Source: JBAXGE01 sp044344145 (GTDB lineage Bacteria; Planctomycetota; Phycisphaerae; WQYP01). Taken from it: a DNA stretch of 8,494 nt. The notes under the pieces are model-generated. The model was not told where the DNA came from and did not search any database. It was given only the letters and a program-made list of their open reading frames with translations. Every line of letters starts with the position of its first letter. Position 1 is the first letter of the stretch. Both the position numbers and the translations under genes were made by a program. Positions 1-5,251 of the stretch are shown in pieces. Where the stretch lies: positions 1-8,494 of the forward strand of contig JBIJDM010000116.1 in NCBI GenBank assembly GCA_044344145.1. The letters are read 5' to 3'.

Positions 1-487
1 TATCCTCAGTACGTTGTTTGATTGACATATTGGCATCATTATTCCTCCATTGATCTATTTCATCCGGAGCGATTGGCAGACCACCAATTTGATTAAAAAA
101 ACGTGGCCCAGTAACACCGATAACAGAACCTATGTTGCCGTGAGTGTCAATCAACAAAACACCTGCTTCATTCGCCAGCGTATCAAATGCAAAGCGAGTG
201 CATTCACCTATACCTGATTCAAACAAGATATTACCATTCACATCCTGAATACCGCCTCGATAACGAAGAATACGGTATCCTTGATGTTCTGGGGGATTAT
301 TTTCGTCAACTACGATTTTTTCTACAATCATATTATTAACAATATTGGCACTTTTGCCATTAAATGCTCTATGCCAATAGAAGGGCTCCCATGCAACAAA
401 TGCATTTTTCGATGGGCAGACCGCAGCGCCATGCAGAGTTGGTGTAGCCCCCAAAATACACGCAAAAATAACCACCAAGTAACGCAT
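1..487 (-). CDS. Exported protein of unknown function, 3' end beyond window; possible caspase-like (clan CD) peptidase
   Basis: This frame is open for 162 codons from an ATG at 487 to the window edge, so only the N-terminal part is seen. The start is well supported: a perfect AGGAG lies at 495-499, 7 bases upstream. Residues 1-21 form a signal peptide (hydrophobic core about 3-15, likely cleavage after LHGA), so the product should be exported. Around residues 96-117 a predicted helix runs into a hydrophobic strand ending in D114-T115-H116-G117 (VLLIDTHGN). In clan CD cysteine peptidases and CHAT domains the catalytic His sits in such a strand-HG position. The Cys block would lie beyond the window, so this assignment is only a hint. 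The gene starts 32 bases after the stop of the membrane-anchored protein upstream and is probably cotranscribed with it. GC is about 42% by hand count against about 60% in the cys genes. Existence of the gene is secure; its function is not known. Confidence 0.8.
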   Translation of the reverse strand, partial: MRYLVVIFACILGATPTLHGAAVCPSKNAFVAWEPFYWHRAFNGKSANIVNNMIVEKIVVDENNPPEHQGYRILRYRGGIQDVNGNILFESGIGECTRFAFDTLANEAGVLLIDTHGNIGSVIGVTGPRFFNQIGGLPIAPDEIDQWRNNDANMSIKQRTED

Positions 488-494
488 GCGAAAA

Positions 495-499
495 CTCCT
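495..499 (-). promoter_or_regulatory. Shine-Dalgarno site of the partial exported-protein gene
   Basis: The minus strand reads AGGAG, then 7 bases, then ATG at 487. This fixes the start of a gene that has no stop codon inside the window and would be missed by ORF callers that require one. It lies in the 32-base gap after the upstream gene's stop, which fits translation from a shared transcript. Confidence 0.8.
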
Positions 500-519
500 G
501 AGATTAAAAAGCACCAGAG

Positions 520-1701
520 TCATTTGTTTTTCCTTAATCTATGTAACCACAAATATAGTCCACACAGCACGAAACATGTCCCGACACCACCTACAAACCA
601 CCAGCGGGTTGCGAGATTGATGGGCGCCTTTTCGTTTGCTTGGACCTTTAGCGTACTAGACCAAGGCGCTGTACACGTTGCCGGGACGGGTCTGGTTATG
701 CTCAGATTGGGCATGGTCGGGGTCACAGCCGGGGATTGCGGCAACGCCCATTGCGTCTCTAGATCGCGAATCCGTTGCAGTAATTGCGGCGTACTCTTAT
801 ACGTGTCCTTCATACGATTAATCAAATTCACCTGACCACGGATCAGAACTTTATCCTGTTCAAGCTGGGCCATTTTCTCCACCCACGGCAAATCAGAATC
901 GAGCACACGAATGATTTGCACGCCGGTTCGTCGATCTACGATCGTATCCGCCAAACCAAAATTAAACCAAAATCCTCCGCAGGATAATTCTTGGCACCAT
1001 TGCTTGTACCCCGATTGCATCTCTTCCAGTTCACGTTGTGCCGCCGCCTGACGATCCGGTACGCTCCGTGCCTTAAGATAACCTTCCAAGTTGTAAGTCA
1101 CGGTCTTGGTTTCGCCATCCGCCGTAACGCTCACCTTGAATAATTGCCCTTGCTCTACTTCATTAACCACGACTTCCGTGACGCCCTTACTTTTTTTGAA
1201 TACCTCCGCTATCGCTTGGACACTGTCCTTCAATTCCATCTGCCCACACAGATAAAGCCATTTCTTGAGCCAATACCACATAATCTTCGGGTCGGGATTG
1301 TTTGCCTGCCAAGGGGACAGTTCTTTGGGCGGTTCACCAGGGTCCTCCAACACACGCATATCGCGCGGCGGGAAGCGCGAACTTTTCCCGATCACCTTGA
1401 TATTATTGATATACACACTTAACCCCCGCCGTTCCACCACAATCGGCGTATCAACATAGCGCCCCCGCCAAAACAAAAACACCTTGTCGTATGGCTGGCT
1501 TTTTTCAATGCCAAACTCATCAATGTACTCATTATTCGCTGGCTGGCTGGCCGGGGCCGAGGTAGCGATATAACTAGGCAGACTGCCCGCCACTGTGGGG
1601 GTGGTGGTAGCTTGGCCTTGGGCAGGTTGTACCGTTACCAAGCCCGTCAATAGCAGACCCAGCCCGAGCCATTTACACCAGTTCATGGTTTTATTTCGCA
1701 T
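520..1701 (-). CDS. Membrane-anchored exported protein of unknown function
   Basis: I do not recognise this family. The 393-residue product (ATG at 1701) has a signal peptide: K/R-rich start, hydrophobic stretch at about 11-23, probable cleavage after AQG near residue 29. Residues 31-56 are a Pro/Thr/Ser/Ala linker. The core, about 60-270, includes FLFWRGRYVD (75-84), a Trp/Tyr-rich helix (141-155, MWYWLKKWLYL) and CGGFWFNFG (241-249). Residues 275-320 look helical or coiled-coil. A second Pro/Thr linker (321-362) leads to one transmembrane helix (about 367-387) and the basic end HRLRKNK. The expected topology is an external domain tethered by a C-terminal anchor. The open frame extends upstream to a GTG at 1746, but that lies about 12 bases from the predicted transcript start and has no clear ribosome site. 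ATG 1701 is preferred; ATG 1686 is also possible. The gene leads a probable two-gene operon with the secreted protein downstream. GC is about 50%, lower than the cys genes. Confidence 0.78.
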   Translation of the reverse strand: MRNKTMNWCKWLGLGLLLTGLVTVQPAQGQATTTPTVAGSLPSYIATSAPASQPANNEYIDEFGIEKSQPYDKVFLFWRGRYVDTPIVVERRGLSVYINNIKVIGKSSRFPPRDMRVLEDPGEPPKELSPWQANNPDPKIMWYWLKKWLYLCGQMELKDSVQAIAEVFKKSKGVTEVVVNEVEQGQLFKVSVTADGETKTVTYNLEGYLKARSVPDRQAAAQRELEEMQSGYKQWCQELSCGGFWFNFGLADTIVDRRTGVQIIRVLDSDLPWVEKMAQLEQDKVLIRGQVNLINRMKDTYKSTPQLLQRIRDLETQWALPQSPAVTPTMPNLSITRPVPATCTAPWSSTLKVQANEKAPINLATRWWFVGGVGTCFVLCGLYLWLHRLRKNK

Positions 1702-1764
1702 AAAACGCACCAAAACTCTGTTCCTAAAACTATCCACATTAACCACGCATATCCACGAGGGTGA

Positions 1765-1793
1765 ATACTAACTCAGGGCCGATACCGTGTCAA
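1765..1793 (-). promoter_or_regulatory. Strong sigma70-type promoter for the two exported-protein genes
   Basis: On the minus strand a perfect TTGACA (-35, at 1788-1793) is separated by exactly 17 bases from TAGTAT (-10, at 1765-1770; 4 of 6 consensus positions). An uninterrupted run of eight A residues (plus-strand T run 1796-1803) lies just upstream of the -35 box and resembles an UP element. Transcription should begin near 1757-1759, giving a leader of about 57 bases to ATG 1701. The match is by eye and the start site is inferred. Confidence 0.72.
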
Positions 1794-1855
1794 GGTTTTT
1801 TTTCTCTGCGGTTAATTTCGGCATCAATCAATGGTTTGGGGGACAGCGCTACATA

Positions 1856-1903
1856 GTGCCGTCGTGACGTCGTGACTTAGCACCGGCACCGCACACCGAC
1901 GGC
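1856..1903. repeat. Small tandem repeat with overlapping inverted repeats between tRNA-Cys and the promoter
   Basis: GTCGTGAC occurs twice in tandem (1861-1868 and 1869-1876). Two short inverted repeats enclose or overlap it: GTGCCG 1856-1861 with CGGCAC 1884-1889, and GCCGTCG 1858-1864 with CGACGGC 1897-1903. It lies 29 bases past the tRNA 3' end and could fold in the tRNA read-through transcript, as a processing or termination structure. No T-run follows, so it is not a standard intrinsic terminator. The rest of 1702-1931 holds the promoter and nothing else recognised. Confidence 0.4.
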
Positions 1904-1931
1904 TTAATCAGAGCACTAAATTTAAGGGGAA

Positions 1932-2005
1932 AGGCCGGAGTGGGATTCGAACCCACGAATCGCGGATTTGCAATCCGCTCCATTAGACCACTCTGGCATC
2001 CGGCC
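1932..2005 (-). tRNA. tRNA-Cys (anticodon GCA)
   Basis: The minus strand folds into a full cloverleaf of 74 bases. The acceptor stem is GGCCGGA/TCCGGCC and the D-arm stem is CCA/TGG. The anticodon stem GCGGA/TCCGC encloses the loop TTGCAAA, giving anticodon GCA. The T stem GTGGG/CCCAC encloses TTCGAAT. The discriminator base is U73 (plus-strand A at 1932), a known identity element for cysteinyl-tRNA synthetase. The 3' CCA is not encoded and must be added by nucleotidyltransferase. The gene starts 42 bases after the stop of the EVE-domain gene on the same strand, so it may be processed from that transcript; no separate promoter was recognised. Confidence 0.97.
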
Positions 2006-2047
2006 CAGAGGTTTTACATCATAGCGGATGGCAGGGCTTTCGCCAAG

Positions 2048-2446
2048 TTACTCCGCCAAACTGACAATCACTTGCCAGTGGGCGGCCTGCACCGGCATGA
2101 CCGACAGCCGGGGGAGCCGCAGTAAATCAAAACCCGCCAGAGTGGGCATGGTCTTCATGGTGGCCAAAGTTACCGGGTGGGCCAACGCCGCACCGGCGGA
2201 CAATGTCACCACGACCAGTTTGGCATCCTTGGGATCCGCCTGAGGCCCACCGGCCACCCGGGCCCGGCCCACCACGGCCTTTTCGCCCCCAGTGTGATAA
2301 ATCAGTACTTCATCCCCCACCCGCATCGCCCGTAAGTGCTTTAGCGCCAAAGCATTAGTGACGCCATCCCAAACGGCGGTCTTCGCTTTCTGCAAATCAG
2401 CAAAGCTATACGTGCCCGGTTCGGTTTTTAAGAGCCAGTAAGCCAT
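2048..2446 (-). CDS. EVE-domain protein (PUA-like, THYN1 family)
   Basis: The 132-residue product is a single complete EVE domain, the normal size of stand-alone bacterial members. It begins MAYWLLKTEP (residues 1-10), the family's hallmark start, followed by YSFADL (13-18), WDGVTNALAL (26-35), the strand motif VGDEVLIYHTG (43-53) with VVGRARV (58-64), and the closing block LPRLSVMPV (111-119) with W124. EVE domains share the PUA/YTH fold and are thought to recognise modified bases in RNA or DNA through an aromatic pocket; the ligand of this protein cannot be read from sequence. ATG 2446 is chosen because the family motif begins there; the open frame extends to a TTG at 2467 that adds seven non-conserved residues. 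It starts 23 bases after the cysN stop and is probably cotranscribed with cysDN, with tRNA-Cys following. Confidence 0.93.
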   Translation of the reverse strand: MAYWLLKTEPGTYSFADLQKAKTAVWDGVTNALALKHLRAMRVGDEVLIYHTGGEKAVVGRARVAGGPQADPKDAKLVVVTLSAGAALAHPVTLATMKTMPTLAGFDLLRLPRLSVMPVQAAHWQVIVSLAE

Positions 2447-2469
2447 GGACGATCCCGTAAATGCCAATC

Positions 2470-4143
2470 TTAAATATCATACTCACTACCCGCCGGCAGG
2501 GCGCCGAGTTCACGGAGGTAGCTTTGGATGCGCCCCTGCAGCACGGCCGTATCGCTATCGGTGGATAATTCGCTCTGGCATTGCTGGGCACCACTGCGCA
2601 CCGTCACGTGCAAAGCCGGGGCGATTTGGGCATGCAGTACGATCAGATTGGCCCGCTCAAGCCAATGCTGGGTTTCACTACTCACGGGCGCATCCACCAG
2701 AATCGTCGGGTGGCCGGCACGCAGCAGCACACGTTCCAAACTTTGCAGCGCGGGCAACACCTGCTCCACCGGTCCGGCCAGCGTCACGGTCGCGGCGGTC
2801 TGGCCCATGTAACGCTGCCGTTGGGCGGCATCCACGGGGCCGAACTGGTCGCCGGAATCATGCTGCGGCTGCAGCACCATGCCCGCGGCCACGGTGATAT
2901 GCGTCTGGCGGTCAATCAGCACAAACGAACCCGTCGCACGCGATTCCTGATAATCATCGGCAAAGATCGGCTTGGCCAGTTCCAGTTGCACCGTGCCCAG
3001 ATCATTCATCTGCAACCGGCTGGACGCCACGCCATTGAGCGTCTTAAGGTCCACGCGCTGCTGCACCTGCGTCAGTTTGGCCGGTACAGTCCGGCTGGTA
3101 TGACGCAGGAGATAATTCTTGCCCCCCTGCGCGGCCTGGGCATCAAACCACACCACATGGGCATTGATATGCTGCACCACCGCCGGCGGCTGGGCCAGCG
3201 CCACGATCATATCGCCCCGGCTGATATCAATTTCATCGGCCAGCACCAGCGTGACAGCCTGACCGGCATGCGCCACGGCCAAATCCCCATCCATCGTGTG
3301 AATGCGTTTGATGGTGGTGCGCCGGCCCGCCGGCAGCACCAAAACCGTTTCATCCACATGCAACCGCCCGCGTGCCAGCGTGCCCGCAAAACCGCGGAAA
3401 TGCAGGTCCGGACGGATGACATACTGAACCGCAAAACGGGCCGGCCCTTCTGACTCGTGCTGTTCCTGCGGTTCCACAGCCTCTAACCACTCCAGGAGCG
3501 TCGGTCCCTGATACCAGGGAATATCTTCATCCCCACGTGTGACAATGTTGTGCCCCAGCAAAGCCGATACCGGGATATAGGCATCGGCCGTGGCGCCGAA
3601 CTTGGCCAATACCGCGCTGTATTCCGTACGAATGGCCTCGTAGACTTTGGGGTCGTAGCCCACCAGGTCCATTTTGTTGATCGCCACCACGATGTGCCGG
3701 ATCCCCAGCAGATGGGCGATGTAGCCATGCCGGCGCGACTGCGGCAGTACACCGAGCCGGGCATCAATCAGAATAATCGCCACATCCGCCGTTGAGGCAC
3801 CGGTGGCCATGTTGCGCGTGTATTGTTCGTGGCCGGGGCAGTCGGCGATGATGTATTTGCGCGTGCCGGTGGAGAAATAGCGATAGGCCACATCAATGGT
3901 GATCCCCTGTTCGCGTTCGGCCTGCAGGCCGTCGGTCAGCAGGGATAAATCCACAGCCGACAGGCCTTTGCGTTCGGATGTCGAAGTGATATTCGCCAGT
4001 GTGTCGGACAAAATGGATTTGGTGTCAAACAGCAAGCGACCGATCAGTGTGCTCTTGCCATCATCCACGCTGCCGCAGGTGAGAAAACGTACCAAGCCGC
4101 GGTCAACAACGGTGCTGGAGGAAGTGGGTATAACAGTGGTCAT
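2470..4143 (-). CDS. cysN: Sulfate adenylyltransferase subunit 1 (GTPase) with degenerate C-terminal CysC-like tail
   Basis: CysN is the regulatory GTPase subunit of ATP sulfurylase. It couples GTP hydrolysis to formation of adenosine 5'-phosphosulfate (APS) from ATP and sulfate by CysD, in the cytoplasm. The GTPase motifs are intact: P-loop GSVDDGKS (24-31), switch I around GITID (80-84), DCPGH (101-105), NKMD (156-159) and SAL (193-195). EF-Tu-like beta-barrel domains follow from about 235 to 430. The protein is 557 residues, longer than free-standing CysN (about 475) but shorter than CysN-CysC fusions (about 630). The extra C-terminal 110 residues resemble an APS kinase that has lost its nucleotide-binding loop (separate entry). 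The start is ATG 4143, 17 bases after the cysD stop, with a weak ribosome site. No frameshift is evident: the tail is read in frame to a TAA at 2470-2472. Confidence 0.96.
   Translation of the reverse strand: MTTVIPTSSSTVVDRGLVRFLTCGSVDDGKSTLIGRLLFDTKSILSDTLANITSTSERKGLSAVDLSLLTDGLQAEREQGITIDVAYRYFSTGTRKYIIADCPGHEQYTRNMATGASTADVAIILIDARLGVLPQSRRHGYIAHLLGIRHIVVAINKMDLVGYDPKVYEAIRTEYSAVLAKFGATADAYIPVSALLGHNIVTRGDEDIPWYQGPTLLEWLEAVEPQEQHESEGPARFAVQYVIRPDLHFRGFAGTLARGRLHVDETVLVLPAGRRTTIKRIHTMDGDLAVAHAGQAVTLVLADEIDISRGDMIVALAQPPAVVQHINAHVVWFDAQAAQGGKNYLLRHTSRTVPAKLTQVQQRVDLKTLNGVASSRLQMNDLGTVQLELAKPIFADDYQESRATGSFVLIDRQTHITVAAGMVLQPQHDSGDQFGPVDAAQRQRYMGQTAATVTLAGPVEQVLPALQSLERVLLRAGHPTILVDAPVSSETQHWLERANLIVLHAQIAPALHVTVRSGAQQCQSELSTDSDTAVLQGRIQSYLRELGALPAGSEYDI
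2473..2811 (-). other. Degenerate APS kinase-like (CysC) domain at the CysN C-terminus, probably catalytically dead
   Basis: Residues about 445-557 of CysN follow the CysC pattern but lack its active site. MGQTAATVTLAG (446-457) matches the strand leading into the APS kinase P-loop, usually followed by LSGSGKST. Here the next residues are PVEQVLPA (458-465), with no Gly-Lys-Ser/Thr. ERVLLRAGHPTILVDAP (470-486) parallels the following helix and the strand that normally ends in DGD. About 30 residues carrying the conserved Arg/Asn/Phe region are then absent. ANLIVLHAQIAP (498-509) parallels the strand usually read as AGLIVIVSFISP, and LQGRIQSYLRELG (535-547) resembles the terminal helix. The alignment was made from memory of the family. 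The tail could instead be an unrelated extension, but the order of matching blocks favours a relic. Confidence 0.6.
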
Positions 4144-4160
4144 CAGCGTAACTTTCGTGC

Positions 4161-5099
4161 TTAGAAATAGCCTTCTTTTTTCCGTTGTTCCATGGCCGCA
4201 TCGGAGGTTTGATCATCCAGCCGCGTGGCCCCGCGTTCGGTAATGGTCGTGGCGGCGGTTTCATGGATAATCTTTTCCACGGTATCCGCGGTGGATTCCA
4301 CCGGCGCGGTACAGGTGATGTCCCCCACTGTGCGGTAGCGCACGGAGAGAATTTCAACCTTGGCGTCGGGCGCGGGCTGAGTCAGCGGGGTCACCGGCAC
4401 CAGGACATTACCCCGCCGTACGACGGGGCGTTGATGGGCAAAGTAAATGCTGGGCAGGGGCAATTTTTCCAGCGCGATGTACTGCCACACATCCAGTTCC
4501 GTCCAATTCGAGATCGGAAACGCCCGGATGTTCTCCCCCTTGGCGACCTGGGCGTTGTAGAGGTTCCACAATTCCGGGCGCTGATTTTTGGGGTCCCATT
4601 GGCCGTGGCGATCGCGGAAGGAAAACACGCGTTCCTTGGCGCGGGCTTTTTCCTCGTCCCGCCGGGCGCCGCCGATGCAGCAGTCAAATTCGAATTCCGC
4701 GATGGTCTCCAGCAGTGTGACCGACTGATAGCGGTTGCGTGATTCGTCCGCACTGCGCAGCACCACCGTCCCCCGGGCCATGGAATCTTCCACGCTGCGC
4801 ACGATCAACCGTTCGCCCAGTTCCGCGGCCCGATGGTCGCGGTAGGCGATAACCTCGGGATAATTATGCCCGGTATCCACATGCACCAGCGGGAACGGAA
4901 ACCGCCCCGGCCGGAAGGCTTTTTCCGCCAACCGCAGGAGGACGATCGAGTCTTTACCACCCGAAAACAGCAAAGTCGGGCGGGCACACTGGCCGGCGAC
5001 CTCGCGCATGATGTAGATAGCCTCCGCCTCCAACTGCCGCAGGTGCGTAGATAGCCCCGATTCAGGAGCCGAGGTGGGAGGTGGTAATATCGCGGTCAT
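4161..5099 (-). CDS. cysD: Sulfate adenylyltransferase subunit 2
   Basis: CysD is the catalytic subunit of ATP sulfurylase, forming APS and pyrophosphate from sulfate and ATP in partnership with CysN. It belongs to the PP-loop ATP pyrophosphatase (PAPS reductase-like) superfamily. The 312-residue product has SGGKDS (46-51), HVDTGHNYPE (73-82), GARRDEEKARAKER (144-157), FPISNWTELDVW (194-205) and the typical C-terminal block ERGATRLDDQ...EGYF (288-312). Length and ends match the family, so it is complete. The start is ATG 5099 with GGAAG as ribosome site about 8 bases upstream. cysN follows after 17 bases, and a candidate promoter and operator-like dyads precede cysD. No cysH, cysC, cysI or sulfate transporter is in view, so the rest of assimilation is encoded elsewhere. 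Confidence 0.97.
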   Translation of the reverse strand: MTAILPPPTSAPESGLSTHLRQLEAEAIYIMREVAGQCARPTLLFSGGKDSIVLLRLAEKAFRPGRFPFPLVHVDTGHNYPEVIAYRDHRAAELGERLIVRSVEDSMARGTVVLRSADESRNRYQSVTLLETIAEFEFDCCIGGARRDEEKARAKERVFSFRDRHGQWDPKNQRPELWNLYNAQVAKGENIRAFPISNWTELDVWQYIALEKLPLPSIYFAHQRPVVRRGNVLVPVTPLTQPAPDAKVEILSVRYRTVGDITCTAPVESTADTVEKIIHETAATTITERGATRLDDQTSDAAMEQRKKEGYF

Positions 5100-5125
5100 A
5101 AGGGCACTTCCATAAGGAACAAAAC

Positions 5126-5143
5126 CAATCTCATACTAGATTG
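5126..5143. promoter_or_regulatory. Operator-like dyad at the expected cysD transcription start
   Basis: CAATCT (5126-5131) and AGATTG (5138-5143) form a perfect 6+6 dyad with a 6-base spacer. It lies just downstream of the candidate -10 box and covers the predicted start of the cysDN transcript. A protein bound here could block initiation, or the RNA could form a small hairpin. No known operator consensus was recognised. Confidence 0.35.
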
Positions 5144-5145
5144 AT

Positions 5146-5174
5146 AGGTTATGTGGGCATAGGGATTAAGTCAA
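5146..5174 (-). promoter_or_regulatory. Candidate sigma70 promoter for cysDN
   Basis: The minus strand has TTGACT (5169-5174) and TAACCT (5146-5151) separated by 17 bases. The -35 element matches consensus at 5 of 6 positions, while the -10 element is weak (3 of 6), as would suit an activator-dependent promoter. The leader to the cysD ATG would be about 40 bases. The location in the only sizeable gap between the two operons supports it. Confidence 0.42.
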
Positions 5175-5189
5175 GTTGGCCATGAACCG

Positions 5190-5201
5190 GATAATATTAT
5201 C
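5190..5201. promoter_or_regulatory. Perfect 12-base palindrome upstream of the cysDN promoter
   Basis: GATAATATTATC is a perfect palindrome ending 15 bases upstream of the candidate -35 box, where activator sites often lie. The AT-rich core in a roughly 60% GC neighbourhood makes a chance match less likely but does not exclude it. The remaining spacer, 5202-5251, holds only a weak hairpin (5232-5250) after the stop of the preceding gene. Confidence 0.35.
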
Positions 5202-5251
5202 GTGTTCCTCACGTCCGCCAAGCAGGCTCTATCTATTTGTGAATAATAGAC

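Noticed and set aside
281..835. Plus-strand open frame (184 codons) near the start of the window
   Set aside because: It spans two minus-strand genes that have signal peptides, and it includes their intergenic gap. It is in the exact reverse codon register of the partial exported protein.
1702..1746. GTG 1746 as start of the anchored protein
   Set aside because: It lies too close to the predicted transcript start, has no clear ribosome site and would put 15 extra residues in front of a good signal peptide.
1796..1803. Plus-strand T run as an intrinsic terminator
   Set aside because: No GC-rich hairpin precedes it and no plus-strand gene ends there. On the minus strand it is better read as an A-tract upstream of a -35 box.
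2581..3453. Long plus-strand open frame (290 codons) opposite cysN
   Set aside because: It is antisense to a fully conserved cysN. Its translation is His/Arg/Gln-rich without domain motifs, as expected from the reverse of GC-rich coding sequence.
5232..5250. Hairpin TCTATT/AATAGA after the Gfo/AKR stop as a terminator
   Set aside because: The stem is only 6 AT-rich pairs and no U-run follows on the minus strand, so termination cannot be supported.
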